64,000 bases of DNA from Gracilimonas sp040882225. Its GTDB lineage: Bacteria > Bacteroidota > Rhodothermia > Balneolales > Balneolaceae. Positions 15,647-23,447 of this stretch are shown here, piece by piece. Where the stretch lies: positions 1 to 64,000 of the forward strand of contig JBBEBR010000006.1 of the NCBI GenBank assembly GCA_040882225.1. The letters run 5' to 3'. Each line of letters starts with the position of its first letter. Within the stretch, counting starts at the first letter, position 1. Both the position numbers and the translations under genes were made by a program. The notes below the pieces were generated by a model, which saw only the letters and a list, made by a program, of their open reading frames with translations, was not told where the DNA came from and ran no database searches.

Positions 15647-16570
15647 ATGAAAATAGGAATTTTATCCAGGAATTCGGCACTCTATTCTACTCAAAGACTT
15701 GTAGAAGCCGCCCAGGAAAGAGGCCATACACCGGAAGTAATTGACCATCTAAAATGCGATATCGTAATTGAGCAGGATAATCCCTGCGTGTATTACAAAG
15801 GCCACAAAATCGATTATCTGGATGCAATTATTCCACGAATTGGCGCTTCCGTCACTTTTTATGGAACAGCTGTAGTCCGTCAATTCGAAATGATGGATGT
15901 TTTTAGCGCGATTCATTCCCAGGCTTTGGTGCGTTCAAGAGATAAACTTCGAAGCCTGCAGATTCTCGCAAGTGCTGGTGTTGGCTTGCCTAAAACAGTT
16001 TTTACTAATTACTCCAAAGAAGTAAAAACGCTGATTGAGTCGGTGGGTGGAGCTCCTCTGATTGTAAAGCTTCTCGAGGGCACTCAAGGTTATGGCGTGG
16101 TTTTAGCGCCAACTAAAAAAGCAGCAGAATCTATGATTGAGGCTTTTCATAGTATGAAAGCGCGTGTGATTGTGCAGGAATTTATTTCCGAATCAAAAGG
16201 TGCCGATATCCGGGCTTTTATTGTGGATGGAAAAGTTGTTGGAGCTATGAAACGACAGGGTAAAGAAGGGGAGTTCAGGTCAAACCTGCATCAGGGAGGT
16301 TCGGGAACTCTCATCAAACTAACAAAAAAAGAACGCTCTGCTGCTTTAACAGCGGCTAAAGCAATGGATTTACCTGTTGCCGGCGTAGACTTGTTACAGT
16401 CGGAACGAGGACCGCTCATTCTGGAAGTGAATTCATCTCCCGGCTTAGAAGGCATTGAAAAAACCACCCAAAAAGATATTGCGGGCACTATAATCCGATA
16501 CATCGAGAAAGCCGTTGAAGAAAGAAGAACCATCCCCAGCCGAAAGAAAAAAGTAAGAAAGAATGCCTGA
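15647..16570 (+). CDS. rimK: RimK-family ATP-grasp ligase
   Basis: This 307-residue ATP-grasp enzyme reads as RimK along its length. RDKLRSLQILASAGVGLPKT opens the ATP domain, KLLEGTQGYGV is the flexible loop, and QEFISESKGADIRAF and LEVNSSPGLEGIE (Glu/Asn metal ligands) follow. RimK ligates glutamate residues to the C-terminus of ribosomal protein S6. The basic C-terminal tail (RKKKVRKNA) could touch rRNA. The gene overlaps the aspartoacylase-like gene by 8 bases and follows the RimB-like protease. Confidence 0.88.
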   Translation: MKIGILSRNSALYSTQRLVEAAQERGHTPEVIDHLKCDIVIEQDNPCVYYKGHKIDYLDAIIPRIGASVTFYGTAVVRQFEMMDVFSAIHSQALVRSRDKLRSLQILASAGVGLPKTVFTNYSKEVKTLIESVGGAPLIVKLLEGTQGYGVVLAPTKKAAESMIEAFHSMKARVIVQEFISESKGADIRAFIVDGKVVGAMKRQGKEGEFRSNLHQGGSGTLIKLTKKERSAALTAAKAMDLPVAGVDLLQSERGPLILEVNSSPGLEGIEKTTQKDIAGTIIRYIEKAVEERRTIPSRKKKVRKNA

Positions 16571-17507
16571 ATTTATCACCATCAACAAGCATAAGGTCGG
16601 GCTTGGGGAAAAGAAAATCGTGAATTTGAATATTGCACGGCTTCCAACCTACACGAGTATTGATTTGCCCGTATTAATTTTTCGAGCCCCTGTAGATGGC
16701 CCCGTTTTATTATTGACGGGTGGATTGCATGGAGATGAGATTAACGGCGTTGAAATTGTCCGCCGGATGATCGAAAGGGAGGTTGTTATTCCTCAAAAGG
16801 GGACGATTATCGCTATTCCCATTGTGAATATTTACGGATTCATCCAAAACGTACGAGGCGTTCCAGACGGTAAGGATATCAACAGGAGTTTTCCCGGGGT
16901 GAAGGGCAGTTCGCTCGCCCGACTGCTTGCCTATACTTTGATGAATGAGATTATCCCCGAAATAGATTGTGGAATCGATTTCCACACCGGTGGTTCGTCT
17001 CGTTCAAACTATCCTCAAATTCGTTGCTCTTTCAATACTAAAAAAGCGAAAGAGCTGGCTAAAGCTTTCGGTGCTCCCGCAATGTTGAATTCCAGTTTAA
17101 TCACAAAATCATTCCGAAGCGCGGCTCATAAAAAGGGCAAGGAAATTATTGTTTACGAAACAGGGGAATCCCTTCGTTATGATGAGAATGGAATAGAGGA
17201 AGGCATAAAAGGCACCAAAAGAATAATGAAACACCTCGGAATGATTGACGAAGCTCCGCCAGCTGTGGACACACAAATTTTCGAAAAATCTACCTGGGTC
17301 AGAACTAAAAATGCCGGCTTGTTTATTACCAAAGTAAAGCTGGGAGAAGAGTTGAAAAACAGACAAGTTCTGGGTTGGATAAAAGACCCGTATGGAGAAT
17401 TGAATACCAAAGTTTTAGCACCAAGGGATGGTATGGTGATCGGGCTAAATAATTGTCCTGTAGTTAATAAGGGTGACGCCTTAATTCATTTTGCTTATAA
17501 TTCTTAA
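16563..17507 (+). CDS. Succinylglutamate desuccinylase / aspartoacylase-family deacylase
   Basis: This 314-residue zinc carboxypeptidase-like enzyme shows GGLHGDEINGVEIVRR (zinc His and Glu), the segment DINRSFPG with the substrate Arg, and DFHTGG with the third ligand. Family members remove acyl groups from amino acids such as N-succinylglutamate or N-acetylaspartate. Overlap with rimK suggests that it handles an acylated or peptide-linked acidic amino acid connected to RimK/RimB action. That link is inference from genome context only. Confidence 0.85.
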   Translation: MPEFITINKHKVGLGEKKIVNLNIARLPTYTSIDLPVLIFRAPVDGPVLLLTGGLHGDEINGVEIVRRMIEREVVIPQKGTIIAIPIVNIYGFIQNVRGVPDGKDINRSFPGVKGSSLARLLAYTLMNEIIPEIDCGIDFHTGGSSRSNYPQIRCSFNTKKAKELAKAFGAPAMLNSSLITKSFRSAAHKKGKEIIVYETGESLRYDENGIEEGIKGTKRIMKHLGMIDEAPPAVDTQIFEKSTWVRTKNAGLFITKVKLGEELKNRQVLGWIKDPYGELNTKVLAPRDGMVIGLNNCPVVNKGDALIHFAYNS

Positions 17508-17518
17508 AATATAAACCA

Positions 17519-17866
17519 TTGGAAATAGATTTATTATTTACGGCTGTTAATGATGATGACTGGAAAAGGATAACAGAAACGGGCAGTTTTGAGCCGGATT
17601 CTTTTACCGAAAATGGTCAGGTGAAATGTTTTGAAGGTGCCGACGCTGAAAAAATTGTTAACCTGCATTTTTCGGAATCAACAACCGTGTTGTTACTGGT
17701 TATTGACCCGCTTCGGATTCAGTCTCCCATAAAACGTTTCAAAGAAGATGATCTCAGTTTTATAGCTATTCAGGGCACTTTTTCGATCGATGCCATCATT
17801 GATAAAATCAAGCTAAAGAAAAACAAGAATGGCAGTTTTTCAGTGAAAGTAAAGCATTTCGATTAG
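17519..17866 (+). CDS. DUF952-like protein
   Basis: This 115-residue protein begins with a TTG codon at 17519. The pattern fits DUF952 proteins: an early W in DWKRI, a phosphoglycan-like VKCFEGADAEK segment, a hydrophobic LLLVIDPLRIQSP strand, and a late AIQGTFSIDAI. Their fold resembles ADP-ribosyltransferase-like barrels, but no function is established. It ends overlapping the GTG start of the DAG-kinase-like gene by one base, so it belongs to the same transcription unit. Confidence 0.6.
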   Translation: MEIDLLFTAVNDDDWKRITETGSFEPDSFTENGQVKCFEGADAEKIVNLHFSESTTVLLLVIDPLRIQSPIKRFKEDDLSFIAIQGTFSIDAIIDKIKLKKNKNGSFSVKVKHFD

Positions 17867-18744
17867 TGGATTCCGGGTCCATTTGTTTTATAGTGAACTG
17901 CGCCTCCAATGCTTCCAAAGCTGAAGGGTTATTCAGAAATCAGCTTGAATATATTAAGGCAGAATTTCCGGAGAGTGAATTTGTGTACGTAAAACGATAC
18001 GATTCAATCCCTGAAATTGCCGCCAAATTTGCGGAAAGCCATTCAATAGTTGTAGCCTGCGGCGGAGACGGAACGGTTAATCGCGTTGCGAACGGAATCT
18101 TAGGAACCAAAGCTGTTCTCGGAGTTCTTCCTTTAGGCAGCGGAAATGATTTTGCCAAAAGTATAGGCTTATCTCGGGATTTTTTAGAAAGCTGTCGAAT
18201 TCTTAAACTGAGGAAGGTACGCAATATTGATGTAATCAGGTGCCGAGACGAGATATTTCTGAATACTTTTGGTGTAGGATTAGATGGCCTTACGAATCAC
18301 TATGCTTCCAAACTATCTTTTAAGCAAGGTTTTCTCCGGTATTTTGTAGGGGGATTAATGGCTCTTTTTACTTCAAAATCCTTCCACGTTTCATATAAAC
18401 AACTGGATCAACTTTATCAAAGGGAGGTATGGATGGCTGTGATTGCAAATGGTAAAATTGAAGGAGGGAGGTATCTGATTTCACCCACTTCAAATAATCA
18501 TGACGGTTTTTTTGAGGTTATACTTGTAAGTCGTATTTCAAGGATTCGGCTTATCATCGAGTTTATAAAGCTTTCATTTGGCTTTTCGTTTGACCAAAAA
18601 GTAGTTCAAGTATTGAAACTGAAGGAGTTTTCATTCTCAGCCTGTGAAAATCAAAAATGCCATGCAGACGGGGAGCAAATTCAGGAGAGCATGCAGTTTC
18701 AATTTCATATCAAGGAAGGTGTATTGCCGGTTATAGTGAAATAG
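17866..18744 (+). CDS. Diacylglycerol kinase-family lipid/sphingoid kinase
   Basis: This 292-residue member of the DAGK catalytic family (DgkB/YegS type) contains ACGGDGTVNRVANGI, the GGDGT nucleotide loop, followed by LGVLPLGSGNDFAKS. FGVGLDG further on is also typical. It likely phosphorylates a lipid such as diacylglycerol at the inner membrane. The GTG at 17866 overlaps the upstream stop. It is the last gene of the cluster beginning at 15188. The 122 bases after it hold a coding-like but startless frame running into the next gene. Confidence 0.85.
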   Translation: MDSGSICFIVNCASNASKAEGLFRNQLEYIKAEFPESEFVYVKRYDSIPEIAAKFAESHSIVVACGGDGTVNRVANGILGTKAVLGVLPLGSGNDFAKSIGLSRDFLESCRILKLRKVRNIDVIRCRDEIFLNTFGVGLDGLTNHYASKLSFKQGFLRYFVGGLMALFTSKSFHVSYKQLDQLYQREVWMAVIANGKIEGGRYLISPTSNNHDGFFEVILVSRISRIRLIIEFIKLSFGFSFDQKVVQVLKLKEFSFSACENQKCHADGEQIQESMQFQFHIKEGVLPVIVK

Positions 18745-18866
18745 AATTCTAATTTATTCTTCACTCATTTCACTTGAGACAAAAATAAAGGCGGTAGCTG
18801 ACCTGAAGGATATCAAGAGCGAAGAAATTATTCAGGGAAATTTTCTGGATGTTTTTTTGTCCAAAT

Positions 18867-19238
18867 TCAAAGTTTATCAAAGAAGGGAATTTTTTCAATA
18901 GAAAGGGTAAGCTCATTGAAAGTAATAGGTTTTATGAGGTAGTCGATGTACTTCGTTTCTTTAGCACGATCTTTATTGTAGGGATCTGAATTACCAGTAA
19001 TAAAAATCACTGGAGTGTTAATAGATTCTTCGCGCACTTCATAAATGGCATTAATTCCATCAAGATCATCTTCAAGCATAATGTCCATAAGGATAAGATC
19101 GGGCTTTAGCTGCTTTATTTTTGTTACGGCTTCGCGGCCTTTTGAAACCACACCTGTAACAGTATATCCTAAACGCTCAATCATCCTGGAAATCAATAAT
19201 GAAAGAACGGTATCATCTTCAACAATTAAAACTTTCAT
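18867..19238 (-). CDS. Single-domain response regulator
   Basis: This 123-residue CheY-like receiver has its acidic pocket at E7, D8 and D9, phospho-acceptor D52 (LILMDIML), T81 in FITGNSD and K103 in LIKPI. There is no output domain. No histidine kinase is encoded within the window, so it must take signals from a distant kinase or serve as a phosphate sink. The downstream neighbour on the same strand is 3' distal and unrelated. Confidence 0.92.
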   Translation of the reverse strand: MKVLIVEDDTVLSLLISRMIERLGYTVTGVVSKGREAVTKIKQLKPDLILMDIMLEDDLDGINAIYEVREESINTPVIFITGNSDPYNKDRAKETKYIDYLIKPITFNELTLSIEKIPFFDKL

Positions 19239-19400
19239 AGGTTTTTCTTCTTTTGAGGAATCTATTTAATTATTAGCAGAACAAAAATAAATAAAGAGAA
19301 ATGAAACCACAGTTTAAATTAGTTAATTAAATTCCTATAATTTATATTATGTAAAGTTGTATTAGTTTCTACTCTTCTGCTTTATCCAAAAAATAGCTTT

Positions 19401-19859
19401 TCAAATGCTTAACGCATCTTGCACTTTTATCAAATCAGGCAGTTTGTCAGCGTTATCAAGTATTTCGCTGTGAATAATCTCCCCTTCTTTATTGATTACA
19501 AATACCGCTCTCTTAGAAACTCCAACCAATCCGAAGTAATCCTCATCCAAAACATTGTAAATTTTGCTTACTTCTTTGTTGAAGTCGCTAAGTAAGGTAA
19601 AGTTTAGGTTGTTTGATGCTTTGTAAGCTCGTAGTGTGAAAAAACTATCAACACTTATGCCAAAAACTTCGGAGTCTAATGAATCAAATACTTTTAGATT
19701 ATCCCGGACGGAACACAACTCTTTCGTGCAAACGCTACTGAACGCTAAAGGGAAAAACAGGAGTACGATTTTTTTATCACCATAATAAGACTCCAGGTTC
19801 ACATCCTTCCCGCTTGTGTCTTTTAATGTGAAATTCGGAGCTATTTGTTTTTCAAGCAT
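19401..19859 (-). CDS. AhpE-like peroxiredoxin
   Basis: This 152-residue thioredoxin-fold peroxidase has its peroxidatic Cys at residue 44 in FPLAFSSVCTKELC. The Ser two positions before that Cys region replaces the more common Thr of TxxC. A second Cys at 49 is in the same helix and could serve in some AhpE-like enzymes. It should reduce peroxides in the cytoplasm. Its start overlaps the end of the membrane-protein gene upstream by 8 bases, which couples it to a small redox or membrane cluster. Confidence 0.88.
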   Translation of the reverse strand: MLEKQIAPNFTLKDTSGKDVNLESYYGDKKIVLLFFPLAFSSVCTKELCSVRDNLKVFDSLDSEVFGISVDSFFTLRAYKASNNLNFTLLSDFNKEVSKIYNVLDEDYFGLVGVSKRAVFVINKEGEIIHSEILDNADKLPDLIKVQDALSI

Positions 19860-20469
19860 TGGCCGTAATATTTGATTCTTGAGTGATGAACTTTAGTGTG
19901 GTTATAACAATACCAGCAGCGAATAAAAGTTCTGCTATCCAAATGTATTCATAATTTACCTTATTGAAATAAAACCAATAGCTTAGATAAGATATTAGGA
20001 CGAAGCCAATCCCAATTAAATAATATCTTCGGCCACTATTACGGGCGTGATTTATAGTAAAGATAAGCGCTGTTACTATTAAGGCTCCCCCCTGATAAAT
20101 CGCGTTTATCAGGTTATTGATAACGATAGAATCTGTAATGAATGGGAAAAACAGAAAGCTTATAAAAGGTAAAGCGGTAAGATATAAAGGAAATCGCGCA
20201 AACACAGGTTTGGATTCTCTGATTAAAACCAACAACCCGCTTATATAAATAGTGATGGAAATCAGCTTATACCATTCAAAGTAGTTAGCCTGTGTGTTTA
20301 AATTAAAATTGAAAAGATCAAACAGGTATGGCAATCCCAGGATGAAAGCAGCGAGGGCAAAATATAGCTCAAGTAAAGATCTGTATTTAATGTACTGACG
20401 AATGAGCAAAAAGAAGCAAATTCCAGTGGAAATCGATAAAACTAAATCTATCCACTTGGCGGTATCCAT
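19852..20469 (-). CDS. Integral membrane protein of unknown function
   Basis: This 205-residue protein contains about six hydrophobic segments (starting WIDLVLSISTGICFFLLI) and no large soluble domain. I recognise no family motif. It is joined by overlaps to a helical protein upstream and a peroxiredoxin downstream, so the three are one translational unit behind nuoI. A role in membrane redox or electron transfer would be inference from that context only. Confidence 0.65.
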   Translation of the reverse strand: MDTAKWIDLVLSISTGICFFLLIRQYIKYRSLLELYFALAAFILGLPYLFDLFNFNLNTQANYFEWYKLISITIYISGLLVLIRESKPVFARFPLYLTALPFISFLFFPFITDSIVINNLINAIYQGGALIVTALIFTINHARNSGRRYYLIGIGFVLISYLSYWFYFNKVNYEYIWIAELLFAAGIVITTLKFITQESNITANA

Positions 20470-20999
20470 CAGTTAGCAGGTTTCCGATTGTTTATCTCTC
20501 GCTGAATTTGTTTTCCATTCTGATATGTGAGTACCAGCTCCGCGATGTCCTTAAGAATTTTTCGTTCCTGATCAACCATGCTGCTTACAAAATCGAATAA
20601 TGTGAGTGATGATTTTCCTTTTGAAATCTCTCTTTCCCAATCAATTAGCTTAATATTTTTAAGTAAGTTTAGAAGCGCTACTCGATGTTTTGAAATCTTG
20701 TAAAGTACCTTCTGAATATCCTTAGCCTTCTCTTCATCAGCTTCGAAAGTTTCCTTAGGATTGGCGTAGGCGTTTAAATTAATAGGACGGACACTTTTGA
20801 AGGCTTCTTCGACTATTTCACGATAATATGTCTGCTGAGCATGATCCACAAACATCAATGTTTCAACTATTGATAATCCTGTGGGTGGTTTTTCACCATA
20901 TGGGACAGAATCAATTACATACTTAAGAGCTTCCGTTTCATGTTGAAGGTAAGCTACATCGTCAATTAAATTGTCAACCTGGCTTTGTTTGATTTCCAT
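20469..20999 (-). CDS. Helical protein, possibly DinB-like
   Basis: This 176-residue predominantly helical soluble protein reads like a DinB/YfiT-type four-helix bundle in its second half (FDFVSSMVDQERKILKDI). An early segment YLQHETEALKYVIDSV precedes it. The metal-binding His triad of true DinB proteins is not evident, so the assignment is weak. It lies 12 bases after nuoI and its stop abuts the membrane protein, so it probably shares the nuoI transcript. Confidence 0.5.
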   Translation of the reverse strand: MEIKQSQVDNLIDDVAYLQHETEALKYVIDSVPYGEKPPTGLSIVETLMFVDHAQQTYYREIVEEAFKSVRPINLNAYANPKETFEADEEKAKDIQKVLYKISKHRVALLNLLKNIKLIDWEREISKGKSSLTLFDFVSSMVDQERKILKDIAELVLTYQNGKQIQREINNRKPAN

Positions 21000-21011
21000 T
21001 GTTAGTAAACC

Positions 21012-21701
21012 TTAAGACCAGTTTGAAGATGCCGGAGTGGAATCATTCTTCTGCTGTTTTTCGATCATATCCACCAAAGAAAGTCCGGTATTCCATTGCT
21101 CGTCTCTGTCTCTCACGGAATGAATGTTATTCTCTTCCTGAAAATCCCAAAAAGACCCGAATTGCTGGTTTTTATATTCCCGCAAAAAATCCAGTCGCTC
21201 CTTTAAATCTTCTTTAGGAACCAAAAGCCGCTCTTTATCATAAATTGCTTCCTCTCTTGATTCAAACACGATATCGTAATCTTTGCTCATCACAATAGCT
21301 TCTTCAGGGCAAACTTCCTCGCAATAACCACAGTAAATACATCTCAGCATGTTGATCTCGAAGAAGTCAGGGTATCGTTCTTTTTCATCTTCCGTTTCTG
21401 AGGCTTGCATGCTAATCGCTAAAGGCGGACAAGCACGTGCGCATAAACCACAAGCCACACAGCGCTCTTTTCCGTGATCTTCAACCAAAACCGGCCGGCC
21501 CCGAAAAATAGCGGGTGGATTCCATTTCTCTTCGGGGTAATTTAATGTGAAGGTAGGCTGAAACATCTGCTTAAATGAATACCACATGCCTTTGAAAATT
21601 TCAGGCAGATACAATTTCTCCAGGAAATTTAGCTTGCGTTCATTCTCATAGTTTTCACTTAATGCGTTTACACCTGGTTTCTCAAGGTTTTTAATAGCCA
21701 T
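21012..21701 (-). CDS. nuoI: NADH-quinone oxidoreductase subunit I
   Basis: This 229-residue protein has two 4Fe-4S motifs: CVACGLCARAC (Cys 81, 84, 87, 91) and CIYCGYCEEVC (Cys 121, 124, 127, 131). Subunit I carries clusters N6a and N6b of complex I at the cytoplasmic face of the inner membrane. A C-terminal extension beyond about residue 150 is acidic and basic mixed and longer than in E. coli. No other nuo gene is within the window, so this subunit is split from the rest of the complex in this region. Confidence 0.93.
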   Translation of the reverse strand: MAIKNLEKPGVNALSENYENERKLNFLEKLYLPEIFKGMWYSFKQMFQPTFTLNYPEEKWNPPAIFRGRPVLVEDHGKERCVACGLCARACPPLAISMQASETEDEKERYPDFFEINMLRCIYCGYCEEVCPEEAIVMSKDYDIVFESREEAIYDKERLLVPKEDLKERLDFLREYKNQQFGSFWDFQEENNIHSVRDRDEQWNTGLSLVDMIEKQQKNDSTPASSNWS

Positions 21702-21792
21702 TCAATTAGAATAGTGTTTTGTATCGGAAATTAGCGCTCAAAAATAAACCTTTGAAAGCTTAGCGTCAAAGATATTTATCAGAGCAGTTTAT

Positions 21793-23100
21793 TTATTTTT
21801 GTCTGAATATCATAGTAATGGGAACTCCTGCAAATCCATAGTGTTCCCTGATCTTGTTCTCAATAAATCTACGATAATTTGGAGGCAAATCTTGCGGGCT
21901 GTTCATGAAAAACTTAAACACCGGTGGGTTATTTTTCACTTGTGTAGCGTAAGTAATTTTAAGCTGACGCCCCCTCTTCATCGGTAGTGGTTTTTCGTTC
22001 AGCATCTTGTTAATAAAATCATTCAGTGCTGAAGTTGAGATCTCCTTCGCGCGCTCATCAATAACTTGCTGCGCCATCTCAATTACTTTATGCACCCTTT
22101 GTTTATTGAGGGCAGAAATAGTAATTATAGGCACATAATCAAGCTGCGGAACCGATTCGTGAATATATTCTTCGAATTCTCGGACAGTATGCGTGTCTTT
22201 TTCCGGTACAAGATCCCATTTATTCAAAACGATGATTAACCCTTTGTTGAACTTTTCGGCTTCACGTAAAACCCGTTTATCCTGATCTTCAAAGCCCCGC
22301 ATCGAATCGATTAATAAAATTGCGACGTCGCATTCACGGATAGCTTTATCGGTGCGAACTGTACTGTAGAATTCAATATTTTCTTTCACCTTAGTTCGCT
22401 TCCTAAGGCCAGCAGTATCAACTAAAATGTAATCTTGGCCATTGTAGTTCAGGTTACTGTCGATGGAATCCCGTGTTGTTCCGGCTACATCAGTAACAAT
22501 GGCTCTTTCATCATTCAAAAGGGCGTTAAATAAACTACTTTTGCCCACATTAGGACGGCCAACAAAAGCCAGTTTAGGAGCTGAATGTTCAGCTTCCGGT
22601 TCCTTGTCAGGAAGAAGCTCCACTACCCTGTCAAGCAATTCGCCCGTTCCTGTTCCACTAATTGCGGAAACAGGAAAAAGCTCGTCAAAACCTAATTCGT
22701 AAAATTCAGAAGCGTTCATTCTCCGGGCTTCATTATCGGCTTTATTACACACTACAATAACGGGTTTATCTTGCTCTCTGAGTAATTTAGCCACGGCCTT
22801 ATCGAGCGAGTTAACGCCGGCCTCTACATCCACCAAAAAAAGAATAACGTCAGATTCAGAAAGAGCTATAAAAACTTGCTCCCGTACTCCAACCACGATT
22901 ACATCCATTTCATCGGGAAGATATCCACCGGTGTCAATTACGTTGAAGTCTACTCCGTTCCAAAAAGATTCCCCGTAATGGCGATCGCGGGTTACTCCGT
23001 ATTCATCATGTACAATGGCTTTGCGGCGGCCTATTAGCCGGTTAAAAAATGTTGACTTACCTACGTTGGGCCTGCCAACTATCGAAACTACTGGAAGCAT
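21793..23100 (-). CDS. der: Ribosome biogenesis GTPase Der
   Basis: This 435-residue protein has two tandem GTPase domains, each with a GRPNVGKS P-loop (near residues 8-15 and again near 180-190). NKAD and NKWD give guanine specificity, and a C-terminal KH-like domain follows. Der acts late in 50S subunit assembly. The length is normal for the family. It stands alone on the minus strand upstream of nuoI with 91 bases between. Confidence 0.97.
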   Translation of the reverse strand: MLPVVSIVGRPNVGKSTFFNRLIGRRKAIVHDEYGVTRDRHYGESFWNGVDFNVIDTGGYLPDEMDVIVVGVREQVFIALSESDVILFLVDVEAGVNSLDKAVAKLLREQDKPVIVVCNKADNEARRMNASEFYELGFDELFPVSAISGTGTGELLDRVVELLPDKEPEAEHSAPKLAFVGRPNVGKSSLFNALLNDERAIVTDVAGTTRDSIDSNLNYNGQDYILVDTAGLRKRTKVKENIEFYSTVRTDKAIRECDVAILLIDSMRGFEDQDKRVLREAEKFNKGLIIVLNKWDLVPEKDTHTVREFEEYIHESVPQLDYVPIITISALNKQRVHKVIEMAQQVIDERAKEISTSALNDFINKMLNEKPLPMKRGRQLKITYATQVKNNPPVFKFFMNSPQDLPPNYRRFIENKIREHYGFAGVPITMIFRQK

Positions 23101-23167
23101 TTTATGTGTTAGATTCTTAGATTCTACTCGTTCAAAAGTACGTATTATTTAGCACTATAATTCAGGC

Positions 23168-23410
23168 ATGTTACAAAGCTTTTATAATAACTTCGGCTTC
23201 TTCGGCGCTCTTGCCATTTCCCTGTTTCTGTTTTTCTTTTTCGTTTTTTGGATTGCGGGAATTGCAGGCATCACGCTTCCATATGACGGCGGACGAAAAA
23301 AAGGAAACCGCTGGCAGATTGCCTGTGCGATACTCATCCCAATTTATCCGGTAATTTGGCTCATAACTGATATGTACCTGCAACGCAAACATATGAAAGG
23401 CGAAATCTGA
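23168..23410 (+). CDS. Small membrane protein
   Basis: This 80-residue protein has two hydrophobic helices (FFGALAISLFLFFFFVFWIA and IACAILIPIYPVIWLI) joined by a basic loop YDGGRKKGNRWQ. No known family is assigned. It reads plus strand between two minus-strand genes, and the helical pattern makes a real membrane protein more likely than chance. Function unknown. Confidence 0.6.
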   Translation: MLQSFYNNFGFFGALAISLFLFFFFVFWIAGIAGITLPYDGGRKKGNRWQIACAILIPIYPVIWLITDMYLQRKHMKGEI

Positions 23411-23447
23411 GAAATTTTGTTTGCTTGAATTATCAAAGCAACTCGGC

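Noticed and set aside
18745..18901. Open frame reading ETKIKAVADLKDIKSEEI... past the DAG-kinase-like gene
   Set aside because: It has no start codon or ribosome binding site and runs into the response-regulator gene antisense; perhaps a remnant, but not supportable as a gene.
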